Below the pieces are notes generated by a model. It saw nothing but the letters and a program-made list of their open reading frames with translations, ran no database searches and was not told the origin of the DNA. From Scortum barcoo (taxonomy: Eukaryota > Chordata > Actinopteri > Centrarchiformes > Terapontidae), in the NCBI GenBank assembly GCA_023238725.1, contig CM041548.1, positions 16,327,752-16,391,751 of the forward strand: a DNA stretch of 64,000 nt. The letters run 5' to 3'. A program made the translations under genes and the position numbers. Positions 26,001 through 38,000 of this stretch are shown one piece after another. The first letter of the stretch is position 1, and each line of letters opens with the position of its first letter.

Positions 26001-29000
26001 CATAATAAGAAATTGAAGATTAGATCAAGAAGTGACCTTGAGCAGCGCTGGAATTGGAAACTTTGTCCATAATTTAAGGTGACATCTGACAAATACATAC
26101 CAAAACAAAAAAATTTCATTAACACAATTAATAATGTAAGTCATCTCTTGTTGGCTGCATACTAAAAATAACCTCCTGACTCAGTGACACAGAGCATTTT
26201 ACAGTTATCTGCATTGTGTTTCTCTACCACAAGATGGCAAAATAACAATCTCACCAGGTCCACCTTTACCATACCAAACAATATGCATCAGATAAACTAT
26301 CATCCCAAAAACACACTTGATGTCTGCCCTGCCTTATCTAAACACCACCTTTAGTGTGAAGGGGTGTCAACTCAAGAAAAATCTCTTCCTCCTCAACCTT
26401 CCCATCTCCTTCACCCCAAGACAAAACTTTCAATCACTCAGACTGGACGGGGAGTAATCAGGTAGATGCTGCTGCTGAATCTCATTAAAAGATGAATAAA
26501 CGTCAGTGTCAAGCCGGACTAATGCGGCCTGGCAATCTGCGCTGCATCTCCTCCGTCTTCTCTGCCCTCTGTCTTCAAACGCCGGCTGGAGCATCTTTGA
26601 AGGCTTTAATGAAATCTGGTTGAGGCTTCAGGGCAGAGCCGAGGAACAGGCAGGAGGAGAGTGCAAAATATTACAGAGCAGTGAAAAGGTGGGGTTAAAA
26701 AAAAAAAAAAAAGCCTAAATTTAAATGTGTCATTGCAAAATGAGATGTCTGCCATTCTTTAAAACAACAATGACACCTACACAGATTTTGTGAAGACTGT
26801 TGATGATACTGAGTGTTTTAGAGAGAAGACTAGCAGACCACTGACACTGCTTATATAGTAATTGACTGACTAACAATTTCTCAGAGGTAATGTCTAATTT
26901 ATTGTCCACACTTGACAAGCTAGACTGCAATTTGTTTTCACTTGTTAGGAAGCTCAGCAATTTTAATTTGGGAGGCTCCAAAACCTGAACAACATGCATA
27001 TTTTTACACTGCAGAGGCAAACGGACTGACAATAAAGCTGAAAGATGAAAATGAAGACAATTTTCCTCATCATTTAGAGCTGAACAGTCAAAGACAAACT
27101 GTTGATCACAATGGAGATGTTTTGACACGTTACTGTCAAAACATCTCCATTGTACAGAAGACTACGGTTGATTAGGCGTGTTTTTTTTTTTTGTTTTTTT
27201 GTTTTTTTTTCTTTCATGGTTACAGATTAAATTATGAGACTTACGTTTGGGTCATGAGGAGTATTATCATATATATGTAATAGCTTCAGTTTTGTGGCAA
27301 AGTTAAACCTGCATACATTTATTTAATTGTCAATTTAGGGGCTCTGCATAACAAGCTAAAATAAAAAAATTAAATATAATTATCTTAATAAGCTTGTTAA
27401 GTTATGGTACATGTGTTATCAACTTGATGTCAGTCAAAATGTTTCTTAAGGTAATGCCAAAGTTTTGTGAGAGAACGGAAAAGTAGGACTTCCTCCTTTT
27501 CCTGCATGTCCCTTAAGTGAAATATAGTCCCAGCTGGTAATTTTTATAGTTTCCTCACTGTCTGTAGTTTATTTTATGACAGGCGTGACCTGGTATTACC
27601 CATTAGTGGAGCACAGTATCCTAATAGCAGGCAGAAACACACTGACAGTAGCAGGACTGTCAGTGCAGATGGCTGGCTGAGGCCTCCTGAATCATAACTA
27701 CCATAATACTGTCTGAAATGTCTTTAAAGGTGCCAAATCACCATTATGAGCCGCACTCCCTCCTCTGATCTGAATTGTGCAGCATGAAGTATGTTGAACA
27801 GCTTGACAATTAGCTGTAAATGGGTTCACACTGCAACTCCATAATGCCCATTTTACACTCATATGTCAATAGAAAATGATCATTAACGTGACAGATTACA
27901 TCTCTGGGCCTCCAGATTAGACCGCTGCCAGTGCAGTTAAAATCCCTCGCGGCGGTTAGGCAGAGCGCCGATTCGCTGCTCACATCAAGGGTAAAATATC
28001 CCTCTCTGCCCCCTGTACCTTGCCTTGTGGTTAGATTTAAACGGATGTCAGCCTATCATAAGATCTGACACGAATGTTTAGCAGGATGTTCCCTCAGTGT
28101 TTAACAACAGAGACTTATGTCAAGTAATGACACAAGGTTAACGTTTGACAAAAAGGCTATTATGAGCGGGCGTGACAGTAAACACTTGCCCCATTAATCT
28201 TCATTTTGTTATTCACAGCTGAGGATTCAATTATTCTGCTGGGTTTGAAAAATAGGATGACAGAACCAAGGACCGATGTGATTCATGCGGCATAGGTGTC
28301 ATCAAAAAGTGACTTATGAACGACCTTGTCAGCTGTTACAAGTAAAACTCCTGCATTCGAATCTTTACTTCAGTAAAAGTACAAAAGTAATTTGGCATCA
28401 AATTACTTTAAGTTCTGATTTTAAAGATTTGTGTTTTGTTGTCTTTGTCAGCACCTTTGGAGATAATCAGTAATTGGAGATGTGTCACTAGGCCTCGCTT
28501 AAGTCGCAAATTTCACCATATGTAGTCATCAATCTTTCAATGTTTTTCTTGTTTGTTTGGCCATAGTAAACATTTACTCACAAACATTTATTGGTTTCAT
28601 TGAATGTTCAGAGGACATCGAGTGGTTTATTTATATGATAGTTACAGAATATTTAGGAAATTTGGTCTGTGGTGAAGATGGAAAATTACAGCATTTTTTC
28701 CATTATCATTTGTTGGAGCCTTAGACAACAATTTCTGTTAAGCATCTTTTATCCACCCTGTTAATGTTGGACCATCATACCACTACGTCTTATTGCTATT
28801 TTGTGTTTGTAAATTGAAATATTAAGTTTGCCCATGACCACTGCTAACCAAGCAAACCATCCAGCCTCTGTCAACTGTCATAGCCGCTGCTGCTTTTTAC
28901 TTTTTACTTTGTGGATGTTTGTGTTTGGTAGATTAATGACAGACCTCCAGAGGAGACTTAAAGCTGCTCTAATCAATATTCAAGATCAATGTGTGTCAGA

Positions 29001-32000
29001 AATGTGATGCAGGTTTACACAATCCACAAAAAAACAACTTTCTGCTGCTTTCTGCTTTCAAGGTCTTTGAGGTCGATACGCCATATTCCACAGGCTGCTA
29101 ATATCAAACTAATAAAATAACATGATCATGGACTGACTGTTGTTCACTCAGACACGATAATTAAACTTTGAAGCTGGTGTTGCTCCAATCCTGTGTTTGC
29201 TTTCTTCTGCTCAAACTCAGAAACCTGTAAAAATCGGCTCTTGTATTTCCTTCTGTGTTGTTTCTGTGGTTGCCATGGTTACACGCCACCAGCAAAGAGG
29301 AACAGGCTGTCAAGCGTGACCCTCACGACACCGATTACATTATTACTGTTTAACTAATATAACATTATAAAGCTACTGTTAATTCATTTTCAAACTAAGC
29401 GTGTGTTTTACTATTTCTGTTTTCTATTTTCTTTTACTCTCACAGACACCTGTTACTATATTGACTGACTCTTGTTTATGGTGTAACTAGCTGTGCAGAC
29501 ACAAATCAAGTAACAGCAGAGGTGTTACTATAAAATTAAAAAACAGTCCTGTAAGCCACTGAATAAAAAAAACAAAAAAAAAATTAACATCTTAACATCT
29601 CTATCTAACAGATGCTCGACATCCATCCATCCATTCTTCCATGTGTTACGATTATTTTTTGAGAACAACCTTCTTCTCAATTTGAGAACAACCTTCTTGT
29701 GATTCCCTGCATTTTCAATTTGCCGTTTTAACAGTGCATTGCAGTCTACATGAAGGATAAGAAAACTGAACCACAATGACTGACTTAGTGCAGAAGGAAG
29801 GAGTCTAGAGACGCGTCTTTGCTGTTTGATTCGGAGCGACTAAAAATAAAACATTTAATGCCGTTGTTTTAGAAAGCTGAAAAGCTCACTGTAGCTTCTG
29901 CTTTGATGTAAGCTCAGATCATCTGTGTTTTCAAAGTATCCATGGGAACAAGAAAAATACACCATTGAAAAAAAAAAAATCAAAAAGCGAAATACAGGAC
30001 GTGGAGAGATTATCTGCTTTTTAACACGTCTTCTATGATAATAATGCAATAAGTTGATGTAGGAGTTCACAAAGTGCTTCATGGGGATTAAAACAAATAC
30101 AAATTCTTTCCTTCAGGGTGTTTTTTCCCCTTTTAAGCTACCAATCTGCATTTTAACTAAATTTTTAAGATTTCTGCCTTTAATTTGGGACAGAAAGCAA
30201 CACATCAATGCCTCGCCCTTTCAGCCTCACCATGTCACCCGTCCACCTGACTGACACACATTTCATCAGTGTCACTTGGCCTGGTACAGGGTGGTCCAGA
30301 CAGCCAGACAGCCCCTCTCTGCAGCAGGCAGATTTTTATGAAACGCCCCACGCCCCAACTCCTGGGATCGGTTCAGCTCCGGCTCTATACAGTGTGACCC
30401 ACTTATTTGACAGCAGCCCTGTTAAAAGTTTCAGAAGCGACGAGTGCTTCCCTCGCTGGGCAACACAAGCAAACAGAGAGAAAAAGAAAGAGATTGCCTT
30501 ATCATCTCCAGCACAGATTTACTTCTGACTCCACCTGCACACAGAGGAAAATCAGAAATGAATGAGTGGTGTATTTCATTCAGATTTTTCCTCCCATTTT
30601 CTATCTTGCAAGTAGCCTTTCACTTTTAATTTACTTCGCTGCAGCAAGGAAATTAACTTACTGAGCCTTGAGAAGATAAGGTAATCCATCACAGTAAATA
30701 TTTAGTCTGCCTCATTTTTTAAAGATGTTTTTTTAAGAAATGGTCAAAGCAAGTTTTGAAATGTCTTTGTCAGTGTCTTCAAGGGCTTTTGGAAAGTCTG
30801 ACAACAAATACGAAAGACTCAGCAGCTGTTCAGCTGTATAATGAACATAGCCAATGCACTTAAGCCACTTTAATCATATTGGCTGATTGTTTGTTCTCCA
30901 GGTTGAATTTGCTCCTAATTTGAGTGGATTTTGTCAGTTGACTCATCTTCTGTTCATTTTCTTGAAACATACAAGCAAAATTACTAAAATGTAGGTAGAA
31001 TAAGTATGTTTTTAAAAAATTTTTTTCCCAATAATAATTGAATGCTCCCTTGGTAGACTAATGGTTAAGATTCATGCCAGACAAATGCAATGTCCCTAGT
31101 TCAATTCCAGCCAGGATTCTTTGCTGTCATCACTTCTATCTACATCGCAGCGCTTCCTGTCTGTAACAACACTTTCACTATCCAAAAAAAGGCAAAGAAA
31201 TCTCCATGTCCTGCACACTTAAGCCTTGCAGAATGCATCTGCAAACTTGCACCAGCCAAACGAGGAAATGTAAAATTATTTTCTTCACAATCATCCAACA
31301 AAAACATCTGTACAGGAAGCCAGTCAAGGAGACGGAAATCACAGTAGACAGTATGTCAGTTTAGATGTCTCCTGGATTGATTGTACCAGGCCGAGACAAC
31401 AGGGGAAGAAAGAAGAGCACAATTCACCTCAGCACCATGAGATAGACTCCTTTTCCTGAGGGCCGGGGAGGGCTCAGCTGATCGTAGAGGAGTCAGACCT
31501 CCGTTCTTCAACAGCTCCCCTGAGGGCGACTTTGGTACAGTCCACACAGGAACACCATCTGAAAGATGACAAAACAGCGTCAGAGCCGTGAGGAGTACAG
31601 TGAGGAGGAGGTACCTGGGATTTATGACTATATGATTTGTGTGTATTGACACTTGATTTCAGATTGGATGAAATTGATAAGAAGAAAAATCAGAGAGACT
31701 AAGGCGAAAACTCATATCACTCTATATCCACTGATTTCTGGGATTCAGTGTTAAGGTTCTCATAAATGGTCATGAACATGGGATTGACAGGGACCAGACA
31801 TCAGGAAATCATGTGTGTTCATGCTAAAATGTAATGTGTGTTTATTATTACATCCTGACCTGTTGTATCGTCTCAGGTCAGGCATATAGAAATCATTAGA
31901 GTGATGCTTCATTTTGACTCTGGGACACAAACAATAAAGGTTCCGCTGAAATACTGTAAATCTACATACTGTACACCAATTTGTCTCATACTGTAACTCA

Positions 32001-35000
32001 GCCTTGAAATAAATACAAATTCTCGAAATCAATGCTTGATCTGATGGTAGTCAACCTCTACTATCTATCTGTCTACCTACAGGGTAAAGGGGATGGACTG
32101 TCGGAGGAGATTATTCAACTTGATGATCTTTTTTGAGGCCAAATGTCTTCCAGTCAGTGTTGACAACTGACCAACTAACAACTAACCCTCCTTGTCTTTT
32201 GCCATCTTAGTTCACCATGTTAGAATTACATTAGACATTTGCTAATTAGCACAAAACACAAAGTTCAGCTGTGACTGATGGGAATGTCAATTGTTTTGCA
32301 GGTATTTGGTCATAAACTAAAGTTTTGGATAATTTGAAATGTTGGTCTGGTGCTAGATGGTGCTAGAGGAAAAGTGAATCACCAAAGTTATTACAATTCA
32401 TCCTGAAGGAACATGAATGTCTATCCCAAATTTTTTGGCAATCCATCCGATAGTTGTTGAGGCATTTTACACAAATAATTAAACACCAACCTCATGGTGG
32501 TGCCAGAGGAAAAGTCAGGAAATCACCAAGTCAGAATTCCGCTGCCCAAATAAATGTTTAGCAATCACTAATTTTATAGTAGCCTCATTCTGACAGAGAG
32601 ATCCAAAAATCATAAACTTATATAAGGTAAAAAGTCTCATGACTCGTGTCAAACACAGGAAAATGGTATTACTTAAGGGGAACCAGTGGTTACAACACTT
32701 ACAAAACCTCAGCAATAGACATCTGCTTAACAACACTATAAACTGCAGCCTCAAAAACAGACATCAAATTCAGTTACCGCCCCTGACAGCCCTCCAACAT
32801 AGTCCTTCACCAGATCTGTATTTAATGCAGGGCTATTACACTAATCATATTTTGTTCTTCCTGTGTGAACAGACCCATCAGATAACCAAGCTACAAATTT
32901 CCTCAATTTAAAGCGTCTTATATACATCACAGTAGTAGATCCCATTTCAAAGTCCTGTTAATGGAGCAGTACCACAGACTCTTCTCATCTCCAGTCCCAG
33001 CACTCAAATTGGGTTAAAAGTCTAATGTACCAAGAGTCCATTCTTTGATACTTTGATATCCATTAGTGAGACGCAAGCTGTGCTGACACAGGTCGACATG
33101 CTGGTGAGCCTGAGGCGAGTCTGTCTCGACAAAATGTGCTGAAATAGCCCTCAGGCCAGGCCTCGGCTTTGGTCAACTGACAGTTTGACTGACGGGAACC
33201 TGAAAGGTGTTAGTGAACCTCCTCCTACGATACTGGACTCCTATACAGTGGAGACATGAGCAGGGGTGGCTCTGCCTGAAGGTAAGTGAGACGCGAGTGA
33301 AGTTGTAAATACAGTGAAAATTACATTTTTGAAAAGGTTATTCTCCAGACATTTGGAGGTTAATAGATTCAGGGTAGGAGACATTTCTGCAAACAGTTCA
33401 TGCATTTGCCTGTAATAATGATTTTTCATAAGGGAGTAGCTGGTTTATAAACACATCTTATGATAAATACATCTACTCTGATACTTTCTCTCGGATGTCA
33501 CAGTGAAGCTCCAGAAGTAGAAATACTCAGTGAGCAGAGGGATGTCTGGGCCATTGGATAGAGGCATGCAGGTGAATCAAAAGGCTGTCGCAGATCAAAC
33601 AGTGGAGAGACAAACATTCATGCAGTAGATGTTTCCAATGGCTTTACCTTCCATTTCTGGGCTGTGACATCAATTCAGTTTTTGGGATGCTTTCACATCG
33701 AACTCTTACCCCACATGTTCCTCTTTTCCTTTATATTTTCTCTTTGAAATGTTCTATTTTCTGTATCTCTCTTTGTGTTAAGCTGCAAGGGGGCTAGATT
33801 GCAAAGTTAATTTCCTTTATGGATTTTCATTTCCTTAAAGGAAGATGTTCTGCATGTGTGGGTGAAAGAGACAGAGGGTTGGGCTTCAAGCTCTTTATGG
33901 CAGTGACAGAGGGGAGGGAAGGGGGATCCAAAAAGAGCTAGAGCGAGCAGCAAAGATCCTCCGTGACATCAGCTGATAGTATGCTGTCTGGTTTGTGACT
34001 GGCAGGTTTTTGGTGGGAGTTTACAAAGGTCCTTCAAGTTCCTTGGCTGTCTTTGCCAGTACTGGAGCTGACTCAAACAAGCTATTCTGGTTTTGTAGTA
34101 ATAGGAGCCTGGAGGGACATCACGTGCCAGCCAAACTCAGTCCAACCTCATGCTCGGCTCCCTACCAAAGAGTTATCTTGCCCATGCAGTGGCAAAGCTT
34201 TCCTGTGCGGGCGTGACAAAACCATTCAACCAACCAACTGACCAGCCAGCCACTCCCTTTATCAGCTGCATCAAATCTGGATGCTGCCCATGCCGGTGAG
34301 CCACACTACCCATCACTTGGCAAAACCGAGGATCCTAACAAAATACTCCTCACTGAGGTGTGGGGGGTACATGCCGGAAGCGGGGAGCAGCTGGACCCCC
34401 ACAGGACTTATCAGCCAGGCAGCGGAAGGAAAGAGGTTTGTACTTGCGGCCCGGTGGTCCCACTCCACACCACCCCCTGTCTGATGAACAGGTACAGGGC
34501 AGGGTGACTGTTGGCGCAAAGAGAAGACCAACAAACTGTGAGGACTGACAGACTGGCTGGGATCCAGCACCGATCCAAACCCAGAGCCCAAAAGACCTTC
34601 CTAAAGTCATAGATTAAGGTGGACCACAACTTCTTGGCTTAAATACACCTAAAACATGTGCCTGTAGTGCTTAAAAGATGGCAGCTGTTGTCGGTTGGGT
34701 TCACAGCCTTTACAATTTATTCCAAGGAGTCCCTGGGTTTGGGATGTGGTTCTAGCAATTACTCAATGCAACCTACTAGAACTGCATCCCCTTCCTTCAG
34801 CATCTCCTGCGTTTGCCTCAGGTTCTCCTACTAGTTGGACATGCCTGGCATACCTCCATAGAGAGGCTGCTGGGAGGCATTTGAATCAGATACTTGAACC
34901 ACTTGAAATAACCCCTTTCAACAAGAAGGAGCAGTGGTGCTACACTTAGTTCCTTGCAAATGTTTGACCTCTTTACAATGTCTCTAAAGATTCTTCTAAC

Positions 35001-38000
35001 ACAAAGTGAATTTTAGATGTGCCACAAACATATACATAGACAGAAGAAAGACCACAGCAGGTGAGACATCTGTACAGTTGGTACATTGGCTCTTTTGAGT
35101 GAATCAATATGGACTGCAAGAAAGATCCAATGGCCAAATTTGCTTTCTGTCTGAACACACCTTTAGGGTGAGCCCAGCTGTTGTGGAAACTAATTTCAGC
35201 TGCTTGCATCCCTGATTTGAGTCTTTTGGTCATTACCTTTATAGCACAGTGTCAAAAACATTGACAGACTTCACAAACAACTCCTACAGCATAATCCACT
35301 TTGTCAGTGTGAAGCAGAAATAGCAGATTTAGTGCTTTGATAGCCAGGACCATTAAGTAAAAGCCCATTTTGTACATCTACATTTCCATGACAGATCTAA
35401 CTACAGAACAGTTACTAAATGAACTATGAGAAGAGATTGTCAGCTTAGAAGTGGATTATGATGCAGGTGTTTAAGAAATTTATGTTAGCAGACTGTCACA
35501 TTTTTTGCTTTAACATATAAGTGGCCATTGGGATCCAATGTAACTGGTGTGACTCCAAACTGACAGCATTGTCCATCTTCCACACCTTTCAAGCCTATAG
35601 GCGTTGAATGTTTGGTGTGCAATAGATTTTCAGTAGAGTGTTACCCTCAACCATCTCTTTCCTGGAGAAAATATTCATGGTGCTGTTGTTCTATTGCAAC
35701 CTGGAGTTTGTAACTGGATTATAAATATTCCTCTGTACTTGGGAAAATATGATTAATCTACAATGTTTGATGGATTTCACATTATCTTAACAGAGTCTGC
35801 TCTTGTCCTGTATTGGGGATCTGTTCCCTAATCCTGAGTCCTTGGTGTTATGCCAATAGAACCACCCTCAGGCTGCAATTGGTTTAAATCGATACAACTT
35901 TATTTGATCCATACTGATCTGGCACAGAGAGGGTATAACATGGCAGAGGTCTGACATTTTAGGCACCAGTGTGGATTCCTTTGGCAAAGACTTAATCCTT
36001 TGAGGAGATTTAGAAATGCATAGTATTCGTCATTATATTTAGGTTTACTCATTCACACATAAACCCTGATTTTCTCTGACATGCATGTAAGGAAACAGTC
36101 TGAAATGCTTTCAAGGACTCTGTAAACAAGACTGACAATAAATTCATGTTCATACACACTTCACATTCAAGCTTGTACTTGGCATGATCATTTTGTGGAA
36201 CTATTGGCATTCAATGCAGTTGGAGACATTGAAGAGACACAGTCAGGAATGGAAAACAACACCGAACAACACCAGCAACTACAAACTATGACAAAAGAAC
36301 ATAAATGGAACAAAATAAAACAATTTAAAACACAAAAGCAACAATCAACAACATTTACTACAAACAGTGAAGTTCATGGTACCCGTCAGGCAGGGACAAG
36401 AGCCACAGTCCAGCTGCCCGAGCTGTGCCTTGCCGCTGGTGTTGGGCTCTGGAGGAGGGGACTGGAAAGACAAGAAGGATGGGGGAGATGGAGGGGTCGG
36501 GGGCTCCAGTAGCAGCACTGGAACGGGGGCCAGGGCGGACTCACCGGAGGGGGCTCCGTGGGAAGTGTGGTTGCGCTCGGAGGCCTGGGACTGATGTGGT
36601 GCCTGGCCGTGGCTCTGGGTCTGCTGGAGGATGTTCAGGCACTCTCCCAGGCAGCTGAGTGTGGCAGCTGACGTGGCTTTGAGCAGCAGCAGGTCCTGGT
36701 CCAGGCAGGAGAGCGGGCCTCTGGTGGGTAGAGAGTCAATGGACTGGACCAGGTTCTTCTGTTGGCCCTCTGCTTGGGACATCACCTGTGGTACAACAGT
36801 GATGTACAGCATTAAAATACACAGTCAACCTTTAAAATACATAATCAACATTAACATTATTCAAATTAACTGTGAGCCACCGACATAAAAACATATATTA
36901 AAAAGATATATTTTTTACAGGTAGTTGATGGATGTATATTGTCACAAACTCTCGCAGCCGGCAGTAAAGGAGGGTTGTTACCCTAATTTGGTGACACCTG
37001 CAGGCCCCAACCAAGGCTATAAATGCCAGATCTCTCTTGTTATATCCCCTTCTCTCTCTGGCTATATACCTTCAGGTTCTGATTTGACATTTTTCTACCA
37101 TCAACACTAACATACATGTTTCTCATTCTTTCAAACTTCACACTTACTAGTGATGTAACTACTTGCCGCACCCATGCTCGCTTGAAAATAATTGTTTGTT
37201 TATTTCTAATCAAATGGCACTTTAACTTGGCTGCTTTCCCCTCCTTGTCAAATGCAGTGAGCTGGTTTGTGATTATATTAGTTGAGGCAATGAGTCCCGT
37301 AACTGCATCTCTTAAGACGGCCATATCAGACAAAATTTTAAGCCACAATTTTGGTCACTAGATCACCAAATGTGTATTAATCTTCAGCTAAAAACAGTCT
37401 CCACCAAATCCATTATTTACTCCTCTTTGAGCTAAGTTTGTTGAAACATCTACGGCGCCCTGCTGTTTTGGGAAATGATTTAGCCTTTTTAGGAGCCAGT
37501 GTGCTTGGAGCCACAGACTGGTAGGGAAGTCTAAAAAAAAGATGGACAAACACATAGCTCATTTTGGTCTTTTCATGGGATGTGTTGATAATAAGAATAA
37601 GCTTCATCCCTAATTGTCCATTTTCACTGGTAATTCATGATTTGCAGACCTAATTAGGAGTGAGTTTGGTGTTTTACTATGATAAGATGTGTAATCAAGT
37701 CCTTAAAAATAAGATTAGTTTTTCTGCTTGTTAAAACAATGAACAACAAGAGGAAACTAGTTCTAATTTTCATAAATAGCTGTTTTAAAACTGGGTATTG
37801 AACACCTCAGTCTAAATGTAAATTTCTTATTCTTATCATTTTATTTACATAATGTTTTCAGATGTTAGCAAATCATTTTGAATCAATCATATGACTGAGA
37901 AAACACAGAATTAGAAGGATGTATGGATATATGATCTACCTCAGTACAACCAATAATGTGTTATTATATCTTCCACCGTCTCCTACATCTATACTCTTTT

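Larger units (their letters stand above)
14743..36382 (-). other. osbpl10: osbpl10 large intron, 21.6 kb
   Basis: This is the largest intron in the window. Recognised contents are two Tc1-like remnants, a GA/TC simple-repeat pair, several MITE-like fragments, a SINE, a degraded dispersed repeat at 32205, a Rex-type fragment at 34830, and a perfect 20-bp hairpin at 27108. Between these are complex, unique-looking blocks (for example 27580-28250) that could be conserved regulatory DNA. No second gene was recognised on either strand. Confidence 0.7.

Noticed and set aside
26730..27175. Overlapping plus and minus frames (132 and 77 codons) around the hairpin
   Set aside because: No recognised protein, and the hairpin itself would be translated as a mirrored segment; treated as non-coding.
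31044..31115. Possible tRNA gene
   Set aside because: A- and B-box-like pieces are present but stems do not close and a SINE body follows.
36345..36382. Continuation of the linker-exon frame past the donor
   Set aside because: Residues after the GTACCA donor have no family similarity and soon hit a stop; taken as intron, though a slightly later donor is possible.
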